Assembly (NCBI GenBank): GCA_963721115.1 | Contig: CAVRIA010000020.1 | Coordinates: 62,001-126,000 of the forward strand | Length of the DNA stretch: 64,000 bases | Direction of reading: 5' to 3' | Source of the DNA: CAVRIA01 sp963721115 | Lineage (GTDB): Bacteria > Desulfobacterota > Binatia > HRBIN30 > CADEER01 | Part shown: positions 1-10,029 of the stretch, in pieces | Position numbering within the stretch: position 1 is the first letter of the stretch | Layout: the number at the start of each line of letters is the position of its first letter | Notes under the pieces: generated by a model | What the model was told of the DNA's origin: nothing | Databases searched by the model: none | What the model saw: only the letters and a program-made list of their open reading frames with translations | Program-made: the position numbers and the translations under genes

Positions 1-1
1 G

Positions 2-838
2 CAGGTCATGACCCTCGAGCAGCTCGAGGACCAGGAGGGGATCATCCGCCTCCTCTGCGAGGCGGAGCCGGCCTGGCGCCCGGGCAAGCAGCTCGCGTAT
101 CACGCCGTGACCGGGGGCTTCCTCCTCGCCGAGGTGGTGCGACGCGTCACCGGCCGCGACATCCGCACCTTCCTGCACCGGGAGATCCTGGCGCCCCTCG
201 GCTTTCGCTGGATGAGCTACGGCGTTCGCCGGCGCGACGTCGGCCGCGTCGCGCTCAACTACTTCACCGGCCCCCCGCCGGTGCCGCCGCTGTCGACGCT
301 GCTGCGGCGCGCGCTCGGCGTTCCCTTCCGCGACATTCCGGCCCTGTCGAACGACCGGCGCTATCTCACCAGCATCGTCCCTTCCGGAAACGTCATCGCC
401 ACCGCGAACGAGGCGAGCCGCTTCTACCGCCTGCTGCTCGACGGCGGCGAGCTCGACGGCGTGCGCCTCTTCGAGCCGCGCACGCTGCGGCGCGCCACCA
501 GCGAGCAGTCCTACCTCGAGTTCGACCTCACCCTCGGCCTGCCCCTGCGCTACGGCCTCGGCTTCATGTTGGGCGGGAAGTGGGTGAGCCTGTACGGACC
601 CGACACGCAGTACGCCTTCGGCCACATCGGGTTCACCAACGTCGTGACCTGGGCGGATCCGGAGAGGCAGGTCGCGGCGGCGCTCATGACCAGCGGCAAG
701 CCGCTGCTCTATCCGGAGCTGTACCAGCTCTACAACGTCATCCGGCAGATCGGCACGGCCTGCCCGAAGGAGACACGTCGCAAGCCCCGCGGGCCGCGGC
801 GCGGCGCGGCGACGGAACGACATGCAAAACGCGCCTGA
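2..838 (+). CDS. Serine hydrolase, beta-lactamase/class C family (5' end outside window)
   Basis: This is the C-terminal part of a penicillin-binding-protein-like serine hydrolase (esterase or peptidase type). The frame is open from the window edge, so the Ser-x-x-Lys nucleophile motif lies upstream and cannot be checked. Visible landmarks are a YHAVT segment at the usual YxN/YxH position followed by an LLAEVVRRVTGR helix, and FGHIGFTN near the C-terminus at the position of the family's HxG motif. An Arg/Lys-rich tail follows. The last 17 bases overlap the next gene, which suggests translational coupling. A second family member lies at 7871-9052. The substrate is unknown; lipid or carboxylic-ester hydrolysis is as likely as peptide hydrolysis. 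Confidence 0.75.
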   Translation, partial: QVMTLEQLEDQEGIIRLLCEAEPAWRPGKQLAYHAVTGGFLLAEVVRRVTGRDIRTFLHREILAPLGFRWMSYGVRRRDVGRVALNYFTGPPPVPPLSTLLRRALGVPFRDIPALSNDRRYLTSIVPSGNVIATANEASRFYRLLLDGGELDGVRLFEPRTLRRATSEQSYLEFDLTLGLPLRYGLGFMLGGKWVSLYGPDTQYAFGHIGFTNVVTWADPERQVAAALMTSGKPLLYPELYQLYNVIRQIGTACPKETRRKPRGPRRGAATERHAKRA

Positions 839-1295
839 CGACCCGGCCGGAGGGTGGAAGGATCTGTTCCGCCCCGTGCCGCTGCCGCGCGGTCGAGCGG
901 TGCTGACGGTGGTGTTCGCCGGCGCCGCCCTGCTGGCGGCCGGAGGCATGCTGGAGTTCGGCGGCGGCAGCCCGGCGACGCAGGGAACGGCGGCGGCGGC
1001 GTACTGGGCCGTCTTCTTCGGCCTCAATCTGCTGGCCTTCGGCGGCGCCGCCCTGCTCGGCGGCTTTCCGCGCCTGGCGATCCGCCCGATCAAGGCGATC
1101 TGGGCGGTCGCGCTGCTCGCCCTCTACGGCGTCGCCTTCTCGATCTGGTATCATCACATACCGGGTGGAACCGGCTCCGTCTTCTCCCGCTGGGTATCGC
1201 ATTTTCCCCCGTACGTTCCGGCGGCGCTGGCGGCGCTGGCCGGCCTGCTCTGGGGCGTGCTGGACGAGGAGGAGCCGGAAGAGGCTCCGCGCTGA
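822..1295 (+). CDS. Small four-helix inner-membrane protein, unknown function
   Basis: This 157-residue protein is not recognised. It has a short basic-aromatic N-terminus and about four hydrophobic segments near residues 25-44, 58-80, 91-110 and 128-146. It ends in a strongly acidic tail (DEEEPEEAP), so it is probably an integral inner-membrane protein. The start overlaps the end of the preceding hydrolase gene, and the downstream oxidase begins 15 bases after its stop, so the three look like one transcription unit. No catalytic motif is visible. A membrane anchor or accessory role for its neighbours is possible but is only suggested by position. Confidence 0.6.
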   Translation: MQNAPDDPAGGWKDLFRPVPLPRGRAVLTVVFAGAALLAAGGMLEFGGGSPATQGTAAAAYWAVFFGLNLLAFGGAALLGGFPRLAIRPIKAIWAVALLALYGVAFSIWYHHIPGGTGSVFSRWVSHFPPYVPAALAALAGLLWGVLDEEEPEEAPR

Positions 1296-1310
1296 GCAAG
1301 GAGGTGCATC

Positions 1311-2925
1311 ATGCAGGGACGGCGGCGCAAGTTCTGGGGCTGGGGTTGGGAAGACGAGGGGCCGAGCGAGGCGCAGTGCGCCAAGATCGCCGCCCTCCTC
1401 GCGGCCCGCTTCAACCTCGGCAAGATCGACGTTCACCACCCGCCGCGCCTCGACGAGCTCGACCTGCGCCCTCCACGCCCGCCGATTCCCGGCTCGCTCG
1501 CCGCCCTGTGCTCGACCGAGGCGTACGACCGCGCCGGCCACACCTACGGAAAGTCCTTCCGCGACGTCGTGCGCGCCTACCGCCGCGACTTCTCGAACCC
1601 GCCCGACATCGTCGCCTTCCCGCGCAAGCGAGAGCGACGTCATGGCGCTGCTCGACTGGTGCACCGACCATCGCGTGGTGGCGATTCCGTACGGCGGCGG
1701 CTCGAGCGTCGTCGGCGGCGTCGAGCCGCCGGCCGGCGACCGCCACGCCGGCAGCGTCAGCATCGACCTCTCGCCACCTCGGCCGGGTGCTCGAGGTCGA
1801 TCGCGTCTCGCGCGCGGCACGCATCGAGGCGGGCGCGCTGCGGGCCGGCCCTCGAAGAGCAGCTGCGCCCGCACGGCTACACGCTGCGCCACTTCCCGCA
1901 GTCGTTCGAGTTCTCCTCGCTCGGCGGCTGGATCGCCACCCGCTCGGGCGGCCACTTCGCCAGCCTCTACACGCACATCGACGACTTCGTCGAGTCGCTG
2001 CGCGTCGTCACGCCGAGCGGCACGATCGAGAGCCGGCGCCTGCCCGGCTCGGGCGCCGGACCGAGCCCCGACCGCCTGTTCATCGGCTCCGAGGGCATCC
2101 TCGGCATCATCACCGAGGCGTGGATGCGCCTGCAGGACCGGCCGACCTTCCGCAGCTCGACCTCGGTGACGTTCGCCGGCTTCTTCGACGCGGCGCGACG
2201 CCGTGCGCGCCATCAGCCAGGCCGGTCTCTACCCGTCCAACTGCCGCCTCCTCGACCCGGGCGAAGCGCTCACCTCCGGGGCGGGCAACGGCAGCGAGAG
2301 CGTGCTGCTGCTCGCCTTCGAGTCGGCCGACCACTCCCTCGACGCCTGGATGGCGCGCGCGCTCGAGTGCTGCCGCGACCACGGCGGCAACGTTCCGGAG
2401 GGAGCGGGCAGGACGCGCGCCGACAGCGGCGGCGCGCGCGACGGCGCGGCCGGCGCGTGGCGGCAGTCGTTCCTCGGCGCGCCCTACCTGCGCGACGCGC
2501 TGGTCGGCATGGGCATGATCACGGAGACCTTCGAGACCGCCATCACCTGGGACCGCTTCGAGGAGTTCCACCGCGCCGTCATGGCCGCGGCGGAGGAGGC
2601 GGTGCAGCGCATCTGCGGCCAGGGCAGCGTCACCTGCCGCTTCACGCACGTCTACCCGGACGGCCCGGCGCCCTACTACACGCGTCATCGCGCCCGAGCC
2701 GCCACGGCAGCCAGATCGAGCAGTGGACGGAGATCAAGAGCGCCGCGTCGGAGACGCTCCTCGCGCCACGGCGGCACGATCACCCACCACCACGCCGTCG
2801 GCCGCGACCACCGCCCCTGGTACGACCGCCAGCGCCCGCCAGGCTTCGCCGAGGCGCTCGCCGCCGCGAAGCGCACCCTCGACCCGGGCGGCATTCTGAA
2901 CCCCGGGGTTCTGATCGACGCCTAG
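1311..2925 (+). CDS. FAD-binding oxidase, alkyldihydroxyacetonephosphate synthase-like (interrupted by several frameshifts)
   Basis: A strong ribosome site (AAGGAGGTG) precedes the ATG at 1311. Joining three frames restores one VAO-family flavoprotein: an N-terminal YGKSFRDVVRAYR segment, the FAD-binding PYGGGSSVVGG loop, RPHGYTLRHFPQSFEF, LGGWIATRSGGHF, IGSEGILGIITEAWMR, then the THHHAVGRDH histidine cluster and the C-terminal LDPGGILNPGVL signature. These are hallmarks of AGPS, which swaps the acyl chain of acyl-DHAP for a fatty alcohol in ether-lipid synthesis; the bacterial substrate is uncertain. Frame changes fall near 1622, 1772, 1841, 2196, 2683, 2691 and 2763. Every one is repaired by adding a CG dinucleotide to an alternating CG run, so the gene may be intact in the organism. 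Confidence 0.75.
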
Positions 2926-3026
2926 GCGCGGCCGTGCGGCGCTGGTAGCATCCGAGGCGCAAGCGCCCGTCAAGGCCAAACGCGGCGGACGGCGTTCGGC
3001 GAAGAGCCGACGAGGAGGAGGTCGCG

Positions 3027-6000
3027 ATGCGTTCAACGGACTCGGGTCGAATCGGGTGGATGAGGAAGGGCCTGTCGGCCGTCGCCTTCTCGGTTCTCCT
3101 GCTCACCCTCCCTCTCGGCGCCGGCGCCCAGCAGTGCGCCGGAGACTGCAACGGCGACGGCGAGGTGACCATCGACGAGCTCGTCCTGGCCGTCAACATC
3201 GCCCTCGGCAACCGCCAGGTTGGCGACTGCCTGGCGGTCGACCTCAACCTCGACTTCGAGGTGACGATCGACGAGCTCGTCTCGGCGGTGAACGCCGCCC
3301 TCTTCGGCTGCCCGGCGACGCCGACGGCCAGCAGCACGCGCATCGACCACCCCGACGCCCACCTCGACGGCCCCGGCAACCGCCACCGACACGCCGGCCG
3401 TCCCTCCGGTGCTGCGCGAGTCCTCGAAGTCGAGCTCGATCGCGATCTCCGACGACGACCGGGTCGTCGTGATGTCGAATCCGGACGACGGCTCGGTGTC
3501 GATCTTCAGCACCATCGACGACACCCGAACCGCCCGCGTGACCACCGGCCGCGAGCCCTTCGCGGTCGTCATCCATCCCGACAATCGAACCGCCTTCGTC
3601 GCCAACCGCGGCGACGCCACCGTGGTCGAAATCGACGGCATCGGCACTCCCGGCGCGCACGTCGCCGCCTCGGTCGACGTCGGCTCCGAGCCCACCGGGC
3701 TCGCCCTCTCTCCGACCGGCGCCAAGCTCTTCGTCGCCGAGTGGGCGGAGGGGCGCGTGTCGGTGATCGACACGGCGAGCATGACGGTGACCGCCTCGAT
3801 CGACGGCCTGCGCAACCCGCGCGCGGTGGCGGTGACCAACAACGGAGACGACAGCGACGACGACGAGACGCTGGTGGTGACCGAATTCTTCGGCGCGCCC
3901 AACCCGGACGTCTCGGGCTGCGCCTCAGGGAGCGCCGAGACCTGCGACACGGGGCGCATCGGGCGCGTCCTGCGCTACGCCGTGAGCGATCTGTCGGCAC
4001 AGGCCCCGATCGTCTTCGCCCCCTTCGACAGCGGCTTCGCACCGCCCGGCGTCGAGGCGGGCAGCGCGGCGCTCACGACGTCCCCCAACCAGCTCTACGC
4101 CGCCGCGGTGCAGGGCCAGAAGGTCTACGTCACCTCCGTCTCGGCCTCGCCGGCGCCGCCCGTCGAGTTCGACGCCAACGTCTTCCCCGTCCTCTACGTC
4201 GGCGACCTCGCCAGCGGCGCCGAGGACCTCTCGAACGTCGGCACCGCCGACCTCGCCAAGCTGGCGGACGAGGCGGCCGCGCCCGGCCAGGCGCGCTTCT
4301 TCCTGCAGGAGATCGTCGACCTCGACTTCGCCGGACCGACCGACGTCGCCTACGTCGTCTCGCGCGCTTCCGACGCCGTCGAACGGGTGGTGTACGACGA
4401 GATGACCGGCATCCGCGTCGGCACCGCCGCCGTGCCGCAGATCGATCTCGCGCCGGGGTGCCGGGCCCCGATCGGCATCGTCGTCTCGAACGGGCCGCGC
4501 GCCTACGTCAACTGCTGGCTCAGCCGCGCGCTCGGCGTCGTCGACCTCAACGACCAGGCGCTGATCGACACGATCGCCTCGACCGACCCGCCGGCGGTCG
4601 GCTCGCCCGAGGAGGCGGTCCTGCTCGGCAAGCAGTTCTTCTTCACCGGCCGCGGCCGTTGGTCGGAGGGCGGCGAGGGCTACTCCTCGTGCGCCTCCTG
4701 CCATCCGGACGGACTGAGCGACGGCGTCACCTGGTCCTTCCCGGCCGGACCGCGCCAGTCCACCTCCCTCGACGGATCCTTCTCGCACGGGTCCGGGCCG
4801 CAGGAGCAGCGCGTCTTCAACTGGACCGCGATCTTCGACGAGGTGCACGACTTCGAGCGCAACACGCGCGGCGTCTCAGGCGGCCTCGGCGCCATCACCA
4901 CCGCGCCCGGCGGGCAGTGCGGCGACCTCCAAGCGGAGCAACCGGCGCCCCTGCCGGCCGACGGTCTCGGACAACCGGTAAAGGAGATCCAGGACGCGCC
5001 CGACGTGTGCACGAACGACTGGGACGACGTCGAGGCCTTCCTTCGGACCATCCGTCCGCCACGCGCGCCGCGCGGCCTCGATGCCGCAGCGGTGCAGCGC
5101 GGCGCGGCTCTCTTCGGACCCGGCAACGGCGCCTGCAACGGTTGTCACGGCGGCGCCGGCTGGACGGTGTCGCGGCGCTTCTGGACGCCTTCGTCGCTGG
5201 CCAACGCCGCCCTCGCCGGCGCGCCGTTCTCGCCGCCGACCGACGATCCGTTCTGGCCGCTGCAGCAGACGCAGATCGCTCCCCAGCCGGCGCTCGCCGA
5301 CAGCACCGGCGAGCCCATCGGCCCGGCCGAGGTGACGTGCGTCCTGCGCGACGTCGGCACCTTCGGCGCGCCCGGCGACGCGCCGGGCACCGACGCGTTC
5401 GAGCGCAAGGCGGACGGCTCGCGCGCGCAGGGCGCGGGCGGTTTCAACGTGCCTTCCCTGTACGGCCTCTCGGTCGGCGCTCCGTACCTCCACCACGGCG
5501 CGGCGCCCAGCTTGGAGGATCTGCTCACCAATCCCGAGTGGCGCGACCACCTGCAGGCCGGCAACCCGAGCTTCGCGCCGACGGCCGATCAGGTCGCAGA
5601 CCTCATCGCCTTTCTGCGCTCGATCGATGCCGACACGCCCGAGCAGCCGGTGCCGGACGGGCTGGACGGCTGCCCGGCGGAGTTCCCCGCCCTGCTCGCC
5701 GATCTGAGCGGCGACCAGGAGGTGCCCGCCGTCGACTCCGCCGCCACCGGCAAGGCCGTATTCTTCCTCAGCCGCGACGAGAGCCAGCTCAGCTTCGAGG
5801 TGGACCTCTCCGGAATCGATCCGGCCGACATCCTGCAGGCGCACCTGCACGTCGCGCCGCCCGGCTTCAACGGCCCGGTCGTACTCTTCCTCGCCAGCGG
5901 ACCGCCGGACGCTCCGGTGCTGCGCGGCACACTCAGCGCCGCCGACCTGATTGCGAACCCGGACGTCGGCGTGCAGACCTTCGCCGACTTCGTCGAGGCG

Positions 6001-7649
6001 CTGCGCGCCGGCGACGTCTACGTCAACGTTCACACCACCGCCCACTCCTCGGGCGAGATCCGCGGTCAGGTCCGCGCCCCGACCACCTTCGTCGCCGAGC
6101 TCGAGGGCAGCCAGGAGGTGCCGGCGGTCGCCGGCGGCGCCAGCGGCAGCGCCGCGTTCGTACTCAGCGCCGACGAACGCTCTCTCACCTTCGAGGTGGG
6201 CGCCGCCGGTCTCGATCCTTCCGACATCCTGCAGGCGCATCTGCACGTCGCGCCGCGCGGCTTCGACGGGCCGGTCGTTCTCTTCCTCGCCGCGCACGCA
6301 CCCGCGTCGCTGCCGCTGCGCGGAACGCTGACGGAAGCGGACCTGCTCGCCAACGCGGACGCGGGAATCGTCGACTTCGCCGACTTCGTCGAGGCGCTGC
6401 GCGCCGGCGACGTCTACGTCAACGTCCACACCCCCGCTCACCCCGGCGGCGAGATCCGCGGCCAACTGCGCGGACCGGCGTCGTTCCCCGCCTCGCTGAG
6501 CGGCGACCGGGAGGTCCCGCCCGTCGCCAGCGACGCCGGCGGCAGCGCCGTGGTGACGGTGAACGCCGAGCGAACGCGGCTGCGCTTCGCCCTCAGCGTC
6601 ACCGGCCTGAGCGCCGGGGACATCACCCAGGCGCACATCCACGTCGCCCCGCGCGGCTTCGGCGGGCCGGTGGTGCTCTTCCTCGCCGACGCGGGCTTCG
6701 GCGGCCTGCGCATCGGCACGCTCAGCGCCGACGACCTGATCCGCGGCCCGACGCGAGCATCGCCCTCTTCGGCGACGTGATCGACGCCATCGAAGCGGGC
6801 GACGCCTACGTCAACGTTCACACCCAGGCCAACCTCGGCGGCGAGATCCGCGGCCAGCTGCAGGCGCCGCTCGTCCTGCCCGTCGACCTGAGCGGCGACC
6901 AGGAGGTGTCTCCGGTGGTGACCGCGGCGAGCGGCCGCGGGCAGCTGCGCCTCAGCGCCGACGAGCGCTCGATGCGCTTCGCCCTCAGCGTCAGCGGCCT
7001 GACGCGCGATCAGATCACGCAGGCGCACATCCACGTCGCGCCGCCGGGCGTGAACGGACCCGTCCTGTTCTTTCTGTCCGAGAACGAGTTCAGCTCGCCG
7101 CTCCTCGGCACACTCACTGCGGACGACTTCCTGCCGGCGTTCGGCACCGGCGTGCTCACCTACGACGACTTCCTCGCCCAGCTGAAGGCGGGCAACGCCT
7201 ACTTCAACGTGCACAGCGTCGCGCACATCGGCGGCGAGATCCGCGGCCAGGTGCAGGTGCCGCTGACCTTCTCGGCCACCCTCGACGGGGAGCAGGAGGT
7301 GGGCCCGGTGTCCACCGACGCCAGCGGCCGCGGCCAGGTCGTGCTGGCCCCCGACCAGAGATCGCTGCGCTTCGCCCTCGAGGTGTCGATGCTGCCCGCC
7401 GATCAGATCACGCAGGCGCACATCCACGTCGGGCCGCCGGGCGAGAACGGCCCGGTCGTCCTCTTTCTCGCCCACTCCTCGTTCGCCAGCCCACGCATCG
7501 GATCGCTGCGCGAGACCGACTTCATCCCCAGCCCGGGAGTGGCGGACACCTTCGCGGACTTCGTCGCTTCGCTCATGAGCGGCGACACGTACATGAACGT
7601 GCACACGATGACCAACCAGGGAGGAGAGATCAGGGGACAGCTGGAGTAA
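3027..7649 (+). CDS. Secreted EF-hand / beta-propeller / cytochrome c protein with five CHRD domains (two frameshifts)
   Basis: A GGAGGAGG ribosome site supports the start. A signal peptide ends near GAGAQQ. Two dockerin-like EF-hand units follow (CNGDGEVTIDELV and DFEVTIDELV), then a Thr/Pro-rich linker and a YVTN-type beta-propeller (about 3430-4600). Two haem c sites come next (CASCH at 4690-4704, CNGCH at 5134-5148). Five consecutive CHRD domains of about 390 bases each fill 5690-7646, each with an EVxPV start, a QAHxHVxPxGxxGPV core and a YxNVHxxxxxxGEIRGQ end. The frame changes near 3340 (CG loss in acgcgcat) and near 6750 (one C, or CGCG, missing). Export and surface or periplasmic electron transfer are inferred; the electron donor and partner are unknown. 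The reassembled protein is about 1540 residues. Confidence 0.8.
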   Translation: MRSTDSGRIGWMRKGLSAVAFSVLLLTLPLGAGAQQCAGDCNGDGEVTIDELVLAVNIALGNRQVGDCLAVDLNLDFEVTIDELVSAVNAALFGCPATPTASSTRIDHPDAHLDGPGNRHRHAGRPSGAARVLEVELDRDLRRRPGRRDVESGRRLGVDLQHHRRHPNRPRDHRPRALRGRHPSRQSNRLRRQPRRRHRGRNRRHRHSRRARRRLGRRRLRAHRARPLSDRRQALRRRVGGGARVGDRHGEHDGDRLDRRPAQPARGGGDQQRRRQRRRRDAGGDRILRRAQPGRLGLRLRERRDLRHGAHRARPALRRERSVGTGPDRLRPLRQRLRTARRRGGQRGAHDVPQPALRRRGAGPEGLRHLRLGLAGAARRVRRQRLPRPLRRRPRQRRRGPLERRHRRPRQAGGRGGRARPGALLPAGDRRPRLRRTDRRRLRRLARFRRRRTGGVRRDDRHPRRHRRRAADRSRAGVPGPDRHRRLERAARLRQLLAQPRARRRRPQRPGADRHDRLDRPAGGRLARGGGPARQAVLLHRPRPLVGGRRGLLLVRLLPSGRTERRRHLVLPGRTAPVHLPRRILLARVRAAGAARLQLDRDLRRGARLRAQHARRLRRPRRHHHRARRAVRRPPSGATGAPAGRRSRTTGKGDPGRARRVHERLGRRRGLPSDHPSATRAARPRCRSGAARRGSLRTRQRRLQRLSRRRRLDGVAALLDAFVAGQRRPRRRAVLAADRRSVLAAAADADRSPAGARRQHRRAHRPGRGDVRPARRRHLRRARRRAGHRRVRAQGGRLARAGRGRFQRAFPVRPLGRRSVPPPRRGAQLGGSAHQSRVARPPAGRQPELRADGRSGRRPHRLSALDRCRHARAAGAGRAGRLPGGVPRPARRSERRPGGARRRLRRHRQGRILPQPRREPAQLRGGPLRNRSGRHPAGAPARRAARLQRPGRTLPRQRTAGRSGAARHTQRRRPDCEPGRRRADLRRLRRGAARRRRLRQRSHHRPLLGRDPRSGPRPDHLRRRARGQPGGAGGRRRRQRQRRVRTQRRRTLSHLRGGRRRSRSFRHPAGASARRAARLRRAGRSLPRRARTRVAAAARNADGSGPARQRGRGNRRLRRLRRGAARRRRLRQRPHPRSPRRRDPRPTARTGVVPRLAERRPGGPARRQRRRRQRRGDGERRANAAALRPQRHRPERRGHHPGAHPRRPARLRRAGGALPRRRGLRRPAHRHAQRRRPDPRPDASIALFGDVIDAIEAGDAYVNVHTQANLGGEIRGQLQAPLVLPVDLSGDQEVSPVVTAASGRGQLRLSADERSMRFALSVSGLTRDQITQAHIHVAPPGVNGPVLFFLSENEFSSPLLGTLTADDFLPAFGTGVLTYDDFLAQLKAGNAYFNVHSVAHIGGEIRGQVQVPLTFSATLDGEQEVGPVSTDASGRGQVVLAPDQRSLRFALEVSMLPADQITQAHIHVGPPGENGPVVLFLAHSSFASPRIGSLRETDFIPSPGVADTFADFVASLMSGDTYMNVHTMTNQGGEIRGQLE

Positions 7650-7705
7650 GCGTGTGATTCGGTGATTCAGTGCTGGGGTATTGAGTGGCCGCGGTGGAGT
7701 TCGTT

Positions 7706-7795
7706 GTGGTGCGGGCGTCCCGCCTGCACAGGGTTTGGGGTGGGCGGCGGTCAGCGGCCCGGGGGGCCGCTGTGCAGGCCGGAGGCCCGCACCAC
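7706..7795. repeat. Nested-stem repeat element, dispersed copy
   Basis: Two 25-base arms (7706-7730 and 7771-7795) are inverted repeats with only two mismatches. They flank a second perfect hairpin (7752-7760 pairing with 7764-7772, loop GGG). The same architecture recurs four times at 55352-56295 with a different but complementary inner helix, and half an arm lies at 44093-44117. This copy sits between the stop of the CHRD protein and the convergent hydrolase at 7871. A terminator-like or structured RNA role is possible. Confidence 0.7.
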
Positions 7796-7870
7796 AAGCT
7801 GGCCGCGGCCGCGGCAGGCTGTGATTCAGGGCCGTGGTTCTCTCCGAAAACCACAGACGCCAACCCCCCC

Positions 7871-9052
7871 TCACAGGCACTCGTAGACCGCGTCGATCAG
7901 GCTCTGGCCGCGCTCGTTCAGCATCACGCCCGGGCCGAGCTGGTTCATCACGTAGGCGATCGCGACGCCCGCCGTCGGATCGGCCATGCCGAACGACCCG
8001 CCGGCGCCGACGTGGCCGAAGGCCGCGTCGTTGGGCCCCAAGAGCGCGCTGTCGCGCGGCCGGTTGTCGGCGCTCTTCATGAAGCCGGAGGCAAAGCGGG
8101 TCGGCAGCAGCAGCACCAGGTCCTCGCCCTCCGACTCCGTGCGGCTCATCGCCGCCACCGTGTCGCGGCCGACGATCTCGACGCCGTTCGACCGACCCGG
8201 GTCGGCCAGGGCCGCGTACATCCCGGCCAGGGCGGCCGCCGTGCCGATGCCGTTGGCGGCCGGGATCTCGGCGGCGTGCACGGCGCGCGAGTTCACCTGA
8301 CTGGCGCGCAGCAGGCCGGGCGGATTGGCGAACGCCCGGGCGGTGAGCGAGGTCGGGATCACCATGGCGCGCATCACCCCGCTCGACTCGTGGCGCGGCG
8401 GCGCCATGCGCAAGCGGCAGACGCGCGGCTCGAGCTCCTCGGGCAGCCCGATCCAGAAGTCGAGGCCGAGCGGCGCCGCGATCTCGTCGCGAAAGAAGCG
8501 GCCAAGGGACCGGCCGGAGACGCGCCGCACCAGTTCGCCAACCAGCCAGCCGAAGGTGAGCGCGTGATAGCCGTGCGCGCTGCCCGGCGTCCAGTTCGGT
8601 TTCTGCGCGGCGAGCGCGGCCGCCATCCTGTCCCAGTCGAAGAGCGCCGCGGCCGGCAGGCGCCCGTCCAGCGCCGCCAGACCGGCCTGGTGATTGAGCA
8701 GCATGCGGACCGGGATCTCCGCCTTGCCCGCCGCGGCGAACTCCGGCCAGTAGCGCGCCACGGGCGCGTCGAGATCGAGCAGGCCGCGCGACGCCAGGAC
8801 GTGGGCGCACAGCGCCGTGGCGCCCTTGGTGGCCGAGAACACGAGGCACAGCGTGTCGCGCGTCCACGGACGCTGCGTCACGGGATCCGCTGCGCCTCCC
8901 CACAGATCGACGACGGTCTTGCCGGCCGCGATCACGGCGACCGACGCGCCGACCTCGCCGCGCGCGGCGAAGTTCTCGCGCAGCGCCCGGCGCACGGGCT
9001 CGAAGGCCGCGTCGACCGTGCCGTCGATCCGCGCCGCTGCCGGCCCCGTCAC
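7871..9052 (-). CDS. Serine hydrolase, beta-lactamase family (EstB-like)
   Basis: The product has 393 residues, typical of class C beta-lactamase-fold esterases. The nucleophile motif SATK (Ser-x-x-Lys) lies about residue 75. The second motif position reads YHALTFGWLVGELVRR, and FGHVGAGGSFG provides the C-terminal HxG element. There is no signal peptide, so the enzyme is probably cytoplasmic, as expected for EstB-type esterases rather than true beta-lactamases. The Tyr-His variant of the YxN motif is common in this subgroup. It is transcribed convergently with the CHRD protein gene and does not form an obvious operon. Confidence 0.85.
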   Translation of the reverse strand: MTGPAAARIDGTVDAAFEPVRRALRENFAARGEVGASVAVIAAGKTVVDLWGGAADPVTQRPWTRDTLCLVFSATKGATALCAHVLASRGLLDLDAPVARYWPEFAAAGKAEIPVRMLLNHQAGLAALDGRLPAAALFDWDRMAAALAAQKPNWTPGSAHGYHALTFGWLVGELVRRVSGRSLGRFFRDEIAAPLGLDFWIGLPEELEPRVCRLRMAPPRHESSGVMRAMVIPTSLTARAFANPPGLLRASQVNSRAVHAAEIPAANGIGTAAALAGMYAALADPGRSNGVEIVGRDTVAAMSRTESEGEDLVLLLPTRFASGFMKSADNRPRDSALLGPNDAAFGHVGAGGSFGMADPTAGVAIAYVMNQLGPGVMLNERGQSLIDAVYECL

Positions 9053-9188
9053 CGCTCCACCTGCGAGTCCTGGGCGGGAGGCGCCAAGTGCCTCATCTGA
9101 AGACTCGATCTCGACAAGGACAGTCTCATCCGGGGGAGGAAGCGGGACCGATCGGGCGGATTTTCATGCCTCTTCCGGCGAGCGCATC

Positions 9189-9980
9189 TCATGGCGTTCT
9201 CCGGTGGCTTCGCGGTCCTCCCCGCACCTGCAGCGCCGCCCGCAGCGCCGGCTCCAGCATTACGGCATGAGACACTCCCACCGTCGCGAACACGCGCTCG
9301 TGTCCCGCCAGGGCGTCGACCAGACGGCGCAGCATGTGTTCGTCGCGCAAGCGATTGGAGAAGCGCGCGATGCGCTGCGTCGGCAGCTCGTCGCGCATCG
9401 GATCCGTCTCGGCCGCCGTCACGCGGCGCGCCGACAGCGGACGCCCGAGCACGCGCCGGTGCTCCCTCTCGATCAGCGGCCAGTCGATCGCCGCCAGCTC
9501 CAGCGCCGGCGCGATGAGCGCGAAGAAGTCTCCGAAGTACCCGTCGAAGTCCATGCGCGCGGTCTTGCGGTTGAACGAAGCCAGCTGGCGCACCACCAGG
9601 AACACCAAAGCATCGCCCTGCCCGATCTCGCGCAGCAGCAGTCGCGCTTCCTCCGCCAGCGGGATGTCCATGCTCGCGGTTTCGATGCCGGCGCGCGCCG
9701 CCAGGTGCCGCACCAGCCCTGCCTCCCCGTGCCGGCGGATCGCCACCTCGCGGTCGGTCTCGACCGCCGGCGGCGTGCCCTCGTGCAGGGCGAACGCCGG
9801 GGAGAGCCTCGAGAACGCCTCCTCGATCTGGTCGAACACCGGGTGCGCCGGATCCGAGCCGTGCGGTCCGCCGAAGAGCAGAAGCCGGGACCCGCCGCGC
9901 GTCACGTCGACGACGTACGGCGTGGGATGCCGAATCGCGGCGTACTCGGCGAAGCTCAGGATGTGGCGGGCCGGCGGCAT
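9189..9980 (-). CDS. TraB/GumN-like protein of unknown activity
   Basis: The product is about 263 residues from the ATG at 9980; a TTG five codons upstream is an alternative, and neither has a clear ribosome site. Near the N-terminus it has FGGPHGSDPAHPVFDQI followed by an acidic FALHEG. Near the C-terminus RDEHMLRRLVDAL leads into FATVGVSHAVMLEPAL. This spacing of a His-containing strand, an RxxxM helix and a V-G-x-S/G-H strand resembles the TraB/GumN/erythromycin-esterase-like superfamily. Assignment rests on motif layout only. No signal peptide is evident. The gene is flanked downstream by the class C hydrolase and upstream by repeat DNA. Confidence 0.55.
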   Translation of the reverse strand: MPPARHILSFAEYAAIRHPTPYVVDVTRGGSRLLLFGGPHGSDPAHPVFDQIEEAFSRLSPAFALHEGTPPAVETDREVAIRRHGEAGLVRHLAARAGIETASMDIPLAEEARLLLREIGQGDALVFLVVRQLASFNRKTARMDFDGYFGDFFALIAPALELAAIDWPLIEREHRRVLGRPLSARRVTAAETDPMRDELPTQRIARFSNRLRDEHMLRRLVDALAGHERVFATVGVSHAVMLEPALRAALQVRGGPRSHRRTP

Positions 9981-10029
9981 GGGCGACGGTTTCAACGCGA
10001 TCTTTGGGCCGTGGGAGAGCCGGGCGCAA

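Noticed and set aside
738..2213. Long minus-strand frames over the 0.8-2.9 kb region
   Set aside because: They are Arg/Ala/Gly-rich shadows of the plus-strand genes with no motifs.
1311..2925. AGPS-like gene as a decayed pseudogene
   Set aside because: All seven breaks are the same CG-dinucleotide loss and the remaining sequence is fully conserved, which fits a systematic error better than neutral decay.
9196..9260. tRNA or other small RNA near short GC hairpins
   Set aside because: No cloverleaf or CCA-type acceptor could be drawn here or elsewhere in the window.
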